Shown one piece after another: positions 34,654 to 43,230 of a stretch of DNA of 64,000 nt (its first letter is position 1; each line of letters opens with the position of its first letter). Source of the DNA: Sulfurovum sp. AR (GTDB taxonomy: Bacteria > Campylobacterota > Campylobacteria > Campylobacterales > Sulfurovaceae). The notes under the pieces are model-generated. The model saw nothing but the letters and a program-made list of their open reading frames with translations. It was not told where the DNA came from and searched no databases. The stretch covers positions 22,521 through 86,520 of the forward strand of contig NZ_AJLE01000004.1 in the NCBI RefSeq assembly GCF_000296775.1, read 5' to 3'. Made by a program: the position numbers and the translations under genes.

Positions 34654-35376
34654 TTAAAATGTAAAGTGTTCACCAAGATAATGTTTACGTACATTCTCGT
34701 CATTAGCTACTTCATCACTGGTACCTGTCGCTAACATTTCACCACTTCGCATCACATAGGCCCTGTCACAGATGCCCAGTGTCTCACGTACATTGTGGTC
34801 TGTAATGAGAATACCCATATCAAGATCAACCAGCTGTTTGATAATATTTTGTATGTCCAACACAGCTATAGGATCCACACCGGCAAAAGGTTCATCCAGA
34901 AGCAGGAACTTTGGTTCCCCTACCAATGCTCTTGCTATTTCCACTCTTCTTCTCTCTCCCCCACTCAGACGAATCCCAAGACGGGCACGGATAGGTTCAA
35001 TGTTGAAGATCTCCAGCAGTTTTTCAATACGGGGCTGGATCGTCTTTTTATCAAGGTTCAGTGCTTCCGCCGCAATGAGCAGATTTTCTTCTACCGTAAG
35101 GTCTTTAAAAATGCTGGACTCCTGAGGAAGATATCCTATACCCATCTGTGCACGGGCACTTAAAGGCAGTTTGGTGACATCTTCGCCATCCAAAAAAACC
35201 TGCCCTTCTGTCGCATCCGTTAATCCGCATACCATGTAAAATGAAGTGGTCTTTCCCGCACCGTTGGGACCAAGAAGTCCTACGATCTCTTTACTCTTCA
35301 CCTCTAAAGAGATATCATGGACCAACTTTGTTTTTTTAATGGTTTTGGCCAGATTTTTGGCTTCTAATGTATGCAT
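34654..35376 (-). CDS. lptB: LPS export ABC transporter ATP-binding protein
   Basis: This 240-residue ATPase has Walker A GPNGAGKTTS (about 36-45), signature LSGGERRRVEIARAL (about 137-151) and Walker B FLLLDEPFAGVDP, followed by the switch histidine in ITDHNVRETLGICDRAY. The SGGERRR signature and ITDHNVRETL are characteristic of LptB, which powers LPS transport by LptFG. It starts right at the stop of tsaE with a one-base overlap, an arrangement familiar in Campylobacterota. Confidence 0.95.
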   Translation of the reverse strand: MHTLEAKNLAKTIKKTKLVHDISLEVKSKEIVGLLGPNGAGKTTSFYMVCGLTDATEGQVFLDGEDVTKLPLSARAQMGIGYLPQESSIFKDLTVEENLLIAAEALNLDKKTIQPRIEKLLEIFNIEPIRARLGIRLSGGERRRVEIARALVGEPKFLLLDEPFAGVDPIAVLDIQNIIKQLVDLDMGILITDHNVRETLGICDRAYVMRSGEMLATGTSDEVANDENVRKHYLGEHFTF

Positions 35377-35798
35377 TATACGTCTATCCTGTAAATTCTA
35401 CTGTTTTTTTGAGACTCAATCTCTATGGTTGTAACATTATAACCTACGCCTTCTAAAAAGGCTTTAAGCTCATCCGAACCCCACTCTACCATATGCCACC
35501 CCGGCTTTTCGAACTCTTCAAAAAGTCCCATCTGCATAAACTCTTCATGGTCTAAACGGTAGAGGTCGTAATGGTACAGACTGCTGCCATCTTTTGCACC
35601 ATAACACTGCTGTAAAGAAAAGGTCGGAGAGGTCACTTCACCTTCGATCCCTTTGGCTTTGGCTATGGCCTGTGTGAGTGTCGTCTTTCCTGCAGCCAGA
35701 TCACCTCTTAAAAATACGATCGAATCAGAAGGAAGTGTCTCTTCTAAGTAACTGACCACTTTATCCAGTTCATCTAGGGATGCAATGATCTCTTTCAC
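35376..35798 (-). CDS. tsaE: tRNA threonylcarbamoyladenosine biosynthesis ATPase TsaE
   Basis: The 140-residue P-loop protein has GDLAAGKTTLTQ (about residues 32-43), EVTSPTFSLQQCY, LYHYDLYRLDHEEF and HMVEWGSDEL. It supports TsaB/TsaD in making t6A37 in tRNA. Both ends overlap neighbours by one base (trpD upstream, lptB downstream), so trpD-tsaE-lptB is one translational unit. Confidence 0.94.
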   Translation of the reverse strand: MKEIIASLDELDKVVSYLEETLPSDSIVFLRGDLAAGKTTLTQAIAKAKGIEGEVTSPTFSLQQCYGAKDGSSLYHYDLYRLDHEEFMQMGLFEEFEKPGWHMVEWGSDELKAFLEGVGYNVTTIEIESQKNSRIYRIDV

Positions 35799-36790
35799 TA
35801 GGCATTACTTCCTGAGAGCTGTTGACTGATCTTGGCCATACGTTCTAGATGTGCACTGGCCTTACCGCTGTCAAGTCCGCTTTTAGCCATCTCGATCGCC
35901 TCTTCTATGTCACGCACATGACCGTCTACAAAAAGTGCAAAGGCTGCATTGAGCAGCACAATGTCTCTTTTTGCACCTTTCTCTTTACCAGAGAATATAT
36001 CGCGTGTGATCTGCGCATTAAAGTTTGCATCCCCGCCCAGAATGGCCTCTCTAGGGGCTAGTTTAAATCCAAATCTCTCCGGATTGATCTCACCTTCCAA
36101 TATGCGGTTTGACTCCACATAGGCAAAAGAGGAGTGACTTGCAATCGAGATCTCATCCATACCGTCATGACTGCTGACCACACAGGCACGTTTGGCACCA
36201 AGTTCAACCAATGCATCGGCTATACGCTTGATGAAAGAAGGGTCAAATACCCCTAAAAGGTATTTCTCTGCACCGGCAGGATTTGTCAATGGTCCAAGAA
36301 TATTAAAGATAGTCCTGTGTTCGATAGACTTACGTATAGGCATGATATGCTTCATCGCAGGATGATGGTCTGTTGCAGGGAAAAAACAAAAGCCTGTCTC
36401 TTCAAGCATTTTGATCTTATTTTCTATGGTGAGGTCCAGGTTAATGCCCAAGGCCTCGAGGACATCGGTGGAGCCTGAGTTGGAGGTCACACTGCGGTTT
36501 CCATGTTTAGCCACAACACGACCCATAGAAGCAAGAAGAAGCGACACAGTGGTAGAGATATTAAAGCTTCCGCTTTTATCTCCACCAGTTCCCACTACAT
36601 CGATGGCTTTTTCTTTCAGAGTATCAGATAAAGAGAGTTTGATAGAGTGTTCACGCATGACTGAAGCAGCCGCAGCAATGTCACTGCCGCTTTCACCTTT
36701 TTCATACAGTGCTACAAGGAAATCTCTTGCTTCCTCTGTACCCATTTCATTGTTAAACAGTCTTTCAAACTCTTCCCTGATACCCATCAC
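35798..36790 (-). CDS. trpD: Anthranilate phosphoribosyltransferase
   Basis: The 330-residue enzyme joins anthranilate and PRPP in tryptophan synthesis. It shows the PRPP loop VGTGGDKSGSFNIST, KHGNRSVTSNSGSTDVLEAL, PIRKSIEHRTIFNILGPLTN and SSHDGMDEIS. The start is MMGIREE or MGIREE; the two ATGs are adjacent and cannot be separated by eye. No other trp gene is nearby. It is translationally joined to tsaE. Confidence 0.94.
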   Translation of the reverse strand: MMGIREEFERLFNNEMGTEEARDFLVALYEKGESGSDIAAAASVMREHSIKLSLSDTLKEKAIDVVGTGGDKSGSFNISTTVSLLLASMGRVVAKHGNRSVTSNSGSTDVLEALGINLDLTIENKIKMLEETGFCFFPATDHHPAMKHIMPIRKSIEHRTIFNILGPLTNPAGAEKYLLGVFDPSFIKRIADALVELGAKRACVVSSHDGMDEISIASHSSFAYVESNRILEGEINPERFGFKLAPREAILGGDANFNAQITRDIFSGKEKGAKRDIVLLNAAFALFVDGHVRDIEEAIEMAKSGLDSGKASAHLERMAKISQQLSGSNA

Positions 36791-36800
36791 TCACTCCTAT

Positions 36801-37052
36801 TTAATTTGACAGCTCTTTGACATATTCTTCTTTTTGACTCTTAGGTATGGTCTTGGTTGTAGGGATCTGCAGGACTTCATAGGACTTAGGACCCTTAAGA
36901 TACTCTATGGTCACCTTATCCCCTACGGCTACATTCTTCGACGCTTTAGCCTTCATTCCATTGACATAAACCACACCAGATTTAAGCATATCCGTAGCAA
37001 TAGTACGACGCTTCACCACATTCACAGCCGACAACCATTTATCTACACGCAC
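36801..37052 (-). CDS. S4-domain RNA-binding protein (HslR/Hsp15-like)
   Basis: I place the start at GTG 37052 (MRVDKWLSAVNVVKRR) because AGGAG lies seven bases upstream. An upstream GTG at 37073 would put the ribosome site inside the gene. The 83-residue protein is an S4 domain (VDKWLSAVNVVKRRTIATDML, then GVVYVNGMKAKASKNVAVGD) with a short Lys/Glu-rich tail. Such Hsp15-like proteins bind stalled 50S-tRNA complexes. It precedes trpD by 10 bases. Confidence 0.85.
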   Translation of the reverse strand: MRVDKWLSAVNVVKRRTIATDMLKSGVVYVNGMKAKASKNVAVGDKVTIEYLKGPKSYEVLQIPTTKTIPKSQKEEYVKELSN

Positions 37053-37085
37053 CCTAAAACTCCTATTAATCACATGAAGTGTGCC

Positions 37086-37170
37086 TTATCACGGCGAACG
37101 CCCTTAAAAACGAAGTGTTTCGAGAACCGTGACGACTTTTGCCTACTTTTCTAGAAAAGTAGAAAGAAAA
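37086..37170 (+). repeat. Dispersed intergenic hairpin repeat, copy C
   Basis: TCACGG (37089-37094) and CCGTGA (37127-37132) enclose CGAACGCCC and AAGTGTTTCGAGAA. They are followed by CTTTTG and a perfect 20-bp palindrome CTACTTTTCTAGAAAAGTAG (37143-37162). It has the same subtype as copy A and lies between dapD and the S4 gene. Confidence 0.85.
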
Positions 37171-37214
37171 CCCAAACTATCAAACAGCCATTATTTGACA
37201 AGAGGTACTATTGC

Positions 37215-38408
37215 TTAGTGCAATTCCACGTTCAACTTCACTTCTCTCGTACTTCTACGAGCAATGATCTCACCTGTAGTAGAATCTTGTCTAAAGTGGA
37301 TCCCGTTAAGCCCTTGAAGTTCTGCACCCTTGAATGTTGTCTTATGCTCAAGATTTGCATCCGGATTCGCTTCAGCGATCTTAGCCAACTCTTCTGGAGC
37401 GATCTTGATCTTCGTGCCGGCCAAAATCGTGATACCTGCATCCACAATACATGCATCACCCAAAGGAAGACCCGTTACAGAGTTTGCACCAAGCAGTGTG
37501 TTCTCTCCGATGCTGATAGGATTTCCATCTGTACCAGAAAGAACACCAAGTATACTTGCACCACCACCAACATCTGAGCCTGCACCCACGATAGCAGATG
37601 AAGAGATACGACCTTCAACCATCACTGGACCGAGCGTTCCTGCATTGAAGTTGATATATGATGCACCTGGCATCACTGTTGTACCTGCAGCAAGTTGCGC
37701 ACCCATACGTACTTTAGATGCTTCCAAGATACGTGTATTATCCGCTGGGATCACATGCTGTAAGAATCTTGGGAATTTGTCGACAGCATCCACAGCCGGA
37801 TAGGTACCGTTAAGTTTCATTTCGATCTCATTTTCTCTGAGGTAATCCAGTTCATACGGTGTATTCCCTACCCATGCCACATTTGACAAGATACCAAATG
37901 CACCATTCAGGTTGATCTTTCTAAGTTCTGCTTTACTCTGAGAAAGCGCATAGAGTTTAAGATAGACTGCTTCTACAGATCCAGGGTTTGCATCTTCGAA
38001 CAAAAATACGATTCTAAAGTTTTTACCAATATCCGCCATGTTTGATAATGCTTTGATCACTTGTACGTTTTTATGTGCATCCCCTGTTGCTTCTGCTACA
38101 TACGGAGCAAAGGCTGCCATAGCATTGTGTACAAAGTTATCATTGATCGTTGCTACAAATTCAGTTCCTGAAAAGTCTACATCACAATTTGCTTCCTGCA
38201 GTGCTTTGATAAATACTGCAGCACTTCCGAAGTTCTCTTTCCAGTTGATGAGTCCAAAATTAGCCTGAAGTATTTTCTCAGCATTTTTTTGACCTCTATC
38301 CACTCTTGCGATACCAAATGCCATAGGCTCTTTGTATCCTGCTTGTGAAGTAACATCTGTTACCAATTGTTTAAATGCGTCTGTACTTGTCACTGTTTCA
38401 ATAGCCAT
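37215..38408 (-). CDS. dapD: Tetrahydrodipicolinate N-succinyltransferase (Campylobacterota long form)
   Basis: The 397-residue protein carries out the succinylation step of lysine and meso-diaminopimelate synthesis. A long N-terminal region (FGIARVDRGQKNAEKIL, FRIVFLFEDANPGSVEAVYL) precedes the left-handed beta-helix. There, VRMGAQLAAGTTVMPGASY, VEGRISSSAIVGAGSDVGGG, and ENTLLGANSVTGLPLGDACI mark the acyl-CoA site. The start ATG follows AGGAGAGAG. It is a single gene between the 38446 protein and repeat copy C. Confidence 0.93.
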   Translation of the reverse strand: MAIETVTSTDAFKQLVTDVTSQAGYKEPMAFGIARVDRGQKNAEKILQANFGLINWKENFGSAAVFIKALQEANCDVDFSGTEFVATINDNFVHNAMAAFAPYVAEATGDAHKNVQVIKALSNMADIGKNFRIVFLFEDANPGSVEAVYLKLYALSQSKAELRKINLNGAFGILSNVAWVGNTPYELDYLRENEIEMKLNGTYPAVDAVDKFPRFLQHVIPADNTRILEASKVRMGAQLAAGTTVMPGASYINFNAGTLGPVMVEGRISSSAIVGAGSDVGGGASILGVLSGTDGNPISIGENTLLGANSVTGLPLGDACIVDAGITILAGTKIKIAPEELAKIAEANPDANLEHKTTFKGAELQGLNGIHFRQDSTTGEIIARRSTREVKLNVELH

Positions 38409-38445
38409 TGAACTCTCTCCTATAAATCGAATAAATTTAAAGCGA

Positions 38446-38874
38446 TTATACTTGATTTTGTTTAACCTTTCTCATGATGGAGAACCAGTCTCTGGAAAAA
38501 TGCTTCTTGATATAATCTTCATGATGTGGCACTGTACAACCACTACAATCTTGATGGATAGCATCATCAGAGACAAACTGAGCACCATCTTTGGACTCGA
38601 TACTGCATCTGCTGTAGAGCACTTGATTCTCTTCTTTGGAAAGCCCATTATCATCAAAACGAAAGTTGGGACAGGCACAGAGGTAGCAGTTCAGTTCCTC
38701 CATCTCATGACACTTTTTCTTGTCTTTATAGAGAAAACAGAAATCCGGTTCCTTTTCCACCATATTTTCAAACCTGAAGTATGTGATGACTTCATCATCA
38801 CTCAAATTTTCTAGTTTCTTCATAATATTCTGGTGTTTCTTACCATGTGATTCAAACCAAGTATTGTAATTCAT
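38446..38874 (-). CDS. Cysteine-rich small protein, probable metal binding, unknown
   Basis: The 142-residue protein has a Cys-rich core: FCFLYKDKKKCHEME, NCYLCACPNF, SRCSIE and HQDCSGCTVPHH. Eight or more cysteines and paired histidines suggest an iron-sulfur or zinc site. The pattern recalls small conserved Campylobacterota proteins without assigned function. It is read on the same strand as dapD, 37 bases upstream of it, so the two may be co-transcribed. Confidence 0.68.
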   Translation of the reverse strand: MNYNTWFESHGKKHQNIMKKLENLSDDEVITYFRFENMVEKEPDFCFLYKDKKKCHEMEELNCYLCACPNFRFDDNGLSKEENQVLYSRCSIESKDGAQFVSDDAIHQDCSGCTVPHHEDYIKKHFSRDWFSIMRKVKQNQV

Positions 38875-39407
38875 CTATTATCCATTTTTTTACATAGTAT
38901 AACTCATTCCATCGTCATCCTCGGGCTCACCCAAGGGCATTTCCTACGGGCACCTGTGGAGCTGCAGTTTATGCATTTTTTTAGTTTTGCATGACTTCTA
39001 CACACCCCAAACTGTGGAGCTGTTTCCTCTTTCATTTTTTTAGAAAAAACGAAACAAAAAATCGTCATGGTTCTCGAATCGCTTTGCTTACAAGGTCGTT
39101 CACCATGACAGGTGGCGTACTTTGTACGATTTTCAGATGACGAAACTCAGGAGTTGAATAGTATAACATAAAGAATTTTTCTGTACAATCCGCCCATGAA
39201 ACATCTTAGAGGCCACAATAAAAACTACTTTTCATTAGCCGTCATCGCCATGTACTCCACACTTTCAAAGTTGTGTTGGATCGACAGCAATTTTCAGTAC
39301 CATAAAAAAGCCTTTATCTACCACGAGTACAAAACCTCACCTCCCTGTTTATCCATTTTTTACTAATCTACTAAAATATTACATACAAAATAAACAAGGA
39401 ACAACCT
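38875..39407. other. Intergenic region with repeat D, a duplicated CTGTGGAGCTG and a doubtful 56-codon frame
   Basis: A decayed CGTCATCCTCGGGCTCACC-type motif occurs near 38915. CTGTGGAGCTG occurs twice (38954-38964 and 39012-39022). Repeat copy D follows on the minus strand. A frame at 39196-39366 (ATG to TAA, 56 codons, starts MKHLRGHNKNYF) has no Shine-Dalgarno and no recognisable domain, so I do not call it a gene. The TonB receptor's own ribosome site (AAGGAAC) is just before 39408. Confidence 0.5.
39021..39133 (-). repeat. Dispersed intergenic hairpin repeat, copy D
   Basis: This is the inverse orientation of copy B. GTCATGG (39064-39070) and CCATGAC (39103-39109) keep pairing although both arms changed relative to B (CACGG to CATGG, with the partner changing to match). 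It is flanked by the same GCGTACTTTGTACGA and AT-rich hairpin. The paired change supports selection for the hairpin. Confidence 0.82.
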
Positions 39408-41357
39408 ATGACATTCAAGTCACTCAGCCTCATCACGGCTACACTACTACTAACATCCAACACTTATGCAGGCGAAACACTCGAACCACTTATAATAACT
39501 TCTACAGGTATTGAAACTAATGAACTTCAAGCTGCTGATGCAATTGAAGTTTACACAACACAAGACATTGAACAAGCTCATGTTCAAAATGTATATGAAT
39601 TTTTAAACAAAGCTACATCTGTTTTTACAACGAATGCTTATGGAAATCCATTTATGCAAAAGATTGATATGAGAGGTTTTGGTGTTGGTGACGGCTATCA
39701 AAACATTGTTGTAACCATTAATGGTCGGAAAATGAATAATGTGGATATGGTGCCGCAACTCTTGTCTTCCATCTCTCCATCATCTATTGAAAAAATTGAG
39801 ATCATCAAATCAAGCGGTATAGTCCTAGGTGGTGATGGAGCCAATGCAGGAGCTATCAACATTATTACAAAACAAAGTAATGACAAAGAGCTCACTTTTT
39901 ATGCAGGAACTTATGGACTGATTGATGGTGCATTTTATATTGGTCATGCTGATGAAAAAATTTCTATAAATCTAAGTGGTGAAACACAGAAGAGCGATGG
40001 TATTCGTCATATCGATACAAATGGAAATAAAGATGAAAATAGATTTTCAACTCTTGCATTCAATGGAACTTACACACCAAATGATAAGTTAGAGTTACGT
40101 CTAGGAGCAAATACTACGCATACTAATGTGATATATATGGGAACTATGACACTCAATGAGTTTAACACTGATCCATCACAAATAGGCTCAAATCAGTATG
40201 GCTCGAGTTACCACTCCATACAAAAATACAATTCAAATGTTCTAAATATCGGTGCAAGTTATTATCTTAATGATGCATTATCAATTTCGATCGATTTATC
40301 CAATGAAAAGAAAAAATCTGAATATACTCTTCCACTTTATAGTTCTACTAGTGATTCCGACTACAGCTATACACTTGCAAAAACATATGTAGAATATGCG
40401 ACAAAACTTTTTGCTCTAAAAGTTGGATTTGATGGATTTTATGCTGATCTAGACTATGTAAACAGCTACAGTGTTGATCTGGATATGGAAAAGAACAATC
40501 AAGCTGGCTTTATCATATCTGAGTTTTATCTAGACAAACTAAGACTCAAAGCTGGATATAGATATGAGCAGATGAAATTTAATGAATCAAGTGGAGATAA
40601 TGAAAAGGAAAATCTTCATGGGGTGGAGTTAGGTTTCAATTATCTCCTAAATACAAACTGCTCATTTTTTGCAAACTATTCACACGCATATCAGACTGCA
40701 TCTCTTGACAGAATGTTTGATTATTTTAGTGGCGGATACATGGGCTATGTCAAGCCATCAGAAAGTGACAACTATACAATTGGCTACACTTACTTTTCTA
40801 AGCAAAACAAGTTAAAAATATCGCTTTACTACATTGATTTAAAAGATGAAATTTATTACTATTCTGATCCAGGATATACTAACTCAAGAAATACTAACAT
40901 CGATAAATCACACAAGTATGGTTTAGATATATACGACAAGTACATTCTAAATGATGCACTCAATATCGTTGCCAACTACAATTATGTTCAAGCTATTATA
41001 GATGAAGAGACTGAAAATGGTGAAAACTATTCCAATAAAAAACTTCCAGGGGTTTCAAACCATAACCTAAAACTTACACTTAACTATTTACCAAATAAAA
41101 ATACTACACTATCACTCACAGAAGTGTACCGCTCAGATGCTTATGCAGCAGAAGATTTTGGTAACAGCTTTTCTCAAAAACAAGAGGCATACAATACTAC
41201 GGATGTTGCAGTGACCTATACAAAAGATAATTATGAGTTTTTTGCAAAGGTAAACAATATATTTAATCAAAAAAATGGGATTTGGATACATGATGACGCT
41301 ATCTATCCTATGAATTACACCACTACTGCAAAAGCAGGTATAAAGTATAGTTTCTAG
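39408..41357 (+). CDS. TonB-dependent outer-membrane receptor
   Basis: The 649-residue protein has a signal peptide (SLITATLLLTSNTYAGE), a plug domain (about 35-150) and a 22-strand-type barrel ending in a C-terminal phenylalanine (AGIKYSF). Plug markers are IIITSTGIETNELQAADAIE-like text, MRGFGVGDGYQNIVVTINGR and GGDGANAGAINIITKQS. Such receptors import iron chelates, cobalamin or other scarce compounds using TonB energy, but the substrate cannot be told. No TonB, ExbBD or ABC partner is adjacent. It is more AT-rich than the housekeeping genes, so it may have been acquired. Confidence 0.9.
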   Translation: MTFKSLSLITATLLLTSNTYAGETLEPLIITSTGIETNELQAADAIEVYTTQDIEQAHVQNVYEFLNKATSVFTTNAYGNPFMQKIDMRGFGVGDGYQNIVVTINGRKMNNVDMVPQLLSSISPSSIEKIEIIKSSGIVLGGDGANAGAINIITKQSNDKELTFYAGTYGLIDGAFYIGHADEKISINLSGETQKSDGIRHIDTNGNKDENRFSTLAFNGTYTPNDKLELRLGANTTHTNVIYMGTMTLNEFNTDPSQIGSNQYGSSYHSIQKYNSNVLNIGASYYLNDALSISIDLSNEKKKSEYTLPLYSSTSDSDYSYTLAKTYVEYATKLFALKVGFDGFYADLDYVNSYSVDLDMEKNNQAGFIISEFYLDKLRLKAGYRYEQMKFNESSGDNEKENLHGVELGFNYLLNTNCSFFANYSHAYQTASLDRMFDYFSGGYMGYVKPSESDNYTIGYTYFSKQNKLKISLYYIDLKDEIYYYSDPGYTNSRNTNIDKSHKYGLDIYDKYILNDALNIVANYNYVQAIIDEETENGENYSNKKLPGVSNHNLKLTLNYLPNKNTTLSLTEVYRSDAYAAEDFGNSFSQKQEAYNTTDVAVTYTKDNYEFFAKVNNIFNQKNGIWIHDDAIYPMNYTTTAKAGIKYSF

Positions 41358-41407
41358 TTTCTAAAATACTCATCATCCTCAGTTTAACTGGTGATGATGT
41401 GCCCCAT

Positions 41408-41530
41408 TTATCGTATAAAGTACGCCTTTGACATTATGAACACCCTTGAAAGCGAAGCGATTTGAGAGTGATGTCGATTTTTTGTTTCATTTTTCTAAAA
41501 AACGAAAGGGGAAACATCACCGCAGTTTGA
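41408..41530 (+). repeat. Dispersed intergenic hairpin repeat, copy E
   Basis: The same order as copy B: TATCGTATAAAGTACGC, then GACAT (41430-41434) and ATGTC (41471-41475) around CACCCTTGAAAGCGAAGCG, GATTTTTTGTTTC, the AT-rich hairpin, and GAAACATCACCGCAGTTTG. The outer arms are more decayed than in B. It lies between the TonB receptor and the 41632 gene. Confidence 0.8.
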
Positions 41531-41631
41531 TATATGAGGAAATCATATAAGATCAAGAATGTTCTTGGAACTGAGCATATAGATTCCCGGGTGTTACTCG
41601 AGGATTATAAAATAGTAGGATATAATCACTT

Positions 41632-42195
41632 ATGTTAAAAATTATCCCCTTATGGTTCATCCGGTACAAGTTCTTCAATTCCCTCTTTTTGGGATTGAGT
41701 GTGGGTGCCATATTTACACTTTATGCACCGCTTGAACCCTCTATCTATTCCATAGGGGGTGTCTTGCTTGCCATGGGTATGCTGATCGTTGCAAGATTTT
41801 ACCATACCATACTCAATGCAGAGTGGTTTTTCAGGATCTCACTCTTTGTAGAAGGTGTGTTACTCTTAGCCATGCTCTACTTTCTCTATGCCTCTTACAA
41901 CTATCAAACCGCCCTGCTGCTTTACATCGGTTATCAGATCACTTTTGTGTTTGGCAATTATCTTATAAGAGCTGAAACACTTTTGCTCAAAACAGATACC
42001 CTTTTAACCAAGCTCGATACCGTTAAACAGGTAGGATACCTTTTAGGCATGGGGCTCGCATATCTATTCTACAAGATCCTTACACATTACAGCATAGAGG
42101 ATAACCAAACACAGGTCTATGACCTGCATTTTTTACTGATAGCTGTTGAGTTGGTGGTAATTATTCTAATTATAAAAAGTTTTAAAAGAGTATAA
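41632..42195 (+). CDS. Polytopic membrane protein, unknown
   Basis: The 187-residue protein has about six hydrophobic helices (for example FNSLFLGLSVGAIFTLY, ISLFVEGVLLLAMLYFLY, VGYLLGMGLAYLFYKIL). I do not recognise the family, and no charged motif suggests a transporter or enzyme class. It is convergent with the second WecA-like gene, 22 bases between the ends, so it is probably a single-gene unit. Confidence 0.65.
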   Translation: MLKIIPLWFIRYKFFNSLFLGLSVGAIFTLYAPLEPSIYSIGGVLLAMGMLIVARFYHTILNAEWFFRISLFVEGVLLLAMLYFLYASYNYQTALLLYIGYQITFVFGNYLIRAETLLLKTDTLLTKLDTVKQVGYLLGMGLAYLFYKILTHYSIEDNQTQVYDLHFLLIAVELVVIILIIKSFKRV

Positions 42196-42217
42196 AGAAG
42201 CTTCGTAGACAAAGCGA

Positions 42218-43222
42218 TTAACAGTTTCGCTTTTGTCTCTTTATCATCGCTGCAAGAAACATATACATCAGTACCCCATTGAGTAAAAAAAGTATCAGTA
42301 AGAATCCTTCATCCATATGTTTCTCCAGCTGTAAACCGGTCAAAGAGTAGATCGCCTGAAATACCCCCAAAAAAAGTACCGTATTACGTGTATCTTCTGC
42401 AAAAAAGTGCCGCAATATATGATGAATGTGACATCTGTCTGCACAGAAGATAGATTTCCCCTTTATCTTTCGACGCACCATGACTACTAACGTATCCAAG
42501 ATAGGAATTGCCGCTATAAATAGTATGCTAACTGTAGGTAAGTAAGCCAGTGACTTAATCGCCAATAGTGAGATCACAAACCCTAAGGTCAAAGAACCGC
42601 TGTCTCCCATAAAGATGGAAGCTGGGTGCCAATTAAATACAAGAAATCCTAAAAGTGCTGAGATAAATGCCCCAGACATCATCATCATAAAGAGATCATC
42701 ATAGGTGTACCCTACTATAAAGAAACTTCCAAGTATCACTATACTCACTGTAGCTGCAAGTCCGTCAAGTCCATCTATCAGATTCAGTGCATTGGTAAAC
42801 CCGACTACCGCAAATATGGTAAAGGGAAGTGCAACCCATCCTAATGAAAGTTCAAACCCGAAAAATACACCCAAATGATCGATCACAATATTGTCAAAAT
42901 AAAGCAGCACCGTACTGAGTATGATCACAATGAATTTAGTGTTAGGAGAGGTATCACGATGATCATCCAGTAGCCCCACTATGAAAACAAGAAAAACGGC
43001 AGTACATGTCCATGCATAGGAAAGTATCACATCAAAATAAAAAATAGGAAGCACCAAAGCGATCGCAAGATAAAATCCTATTCCCGCACCTCTTGGTGTA
43101 TGATTCCTATGAGTACTGCGTTCATTAGGCACATCTATCAAACCCAAATCTGCTGCATAATGTTTTACAAAGCCAACCAACACCAAAGAGATGATAAAAA
43201 TAAATACAAAGCCCAAATACAT
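42218..43222 (-). CDS. WecA/MraY-like undecaprenyl-phosphate glycosyl-1-phosphate transferase (second copy)
   Basis: This 334-residue membrane protein has the same motifs as the 3243 gene: NALNLIDGLDGLAA, FMGDSGSLTLGF and the CADRCHIHHIL cytoplasmic loop. It would start lipid-linked repeat-unit assembly for the adjacent locus. It is the last gene of the phosphatase/kinase group (43231-46265), 8 bases after the CpsB-like stop, so initiating enzyme and chain-length control are co-transcribed. The last residues are basic. Confidence 0.88.
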   Translation of the reverse strand: MYLGFVFIFIISLVLVGFVKHYAADLGLIDVPNERSTHRNHTPRGAGIGFYLAIALVLPIFYFDVILSYAWTCTAVFLVFIVGLLDDHRDTSPNTKFIVIILSTVLLYFDNIVIDHLGVFFGFELSLGWVALPFTIFAVVGFTNALNLIDGLDGLAATVSIVILGSFFIVGYTYDDLFMMMMSGAFISALLGFLVFNWHPASIFMGDSGSLTLGFVISLLAIKSLAYLPTVSILFIAAIPILDTLVVMVRRKIKGKSIFCADRCHIHHILRHFFAEDTRNTVLFLGVFQAIYSLTGLQLEKHMDEGFLLILFLLNGVLMYMFLAAMIKRQKRNC

Positions 43223-43230
43223 ATGAAGTC

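Noticed and set aside
10176..36061. Many long frames antisense to purH, purL, mnmE, gatB, lptB and other genes
   Set aside because: They are shadows of strongly coding minus-strand genes, with no ribosome sites or protein-like composition.
39196..39366. 56-codon frame before the TonB receptor
   Set aside because: No Shine-Dalgarno, no recognised domain, and it lies beside a repeat element; not enough to call a gene.
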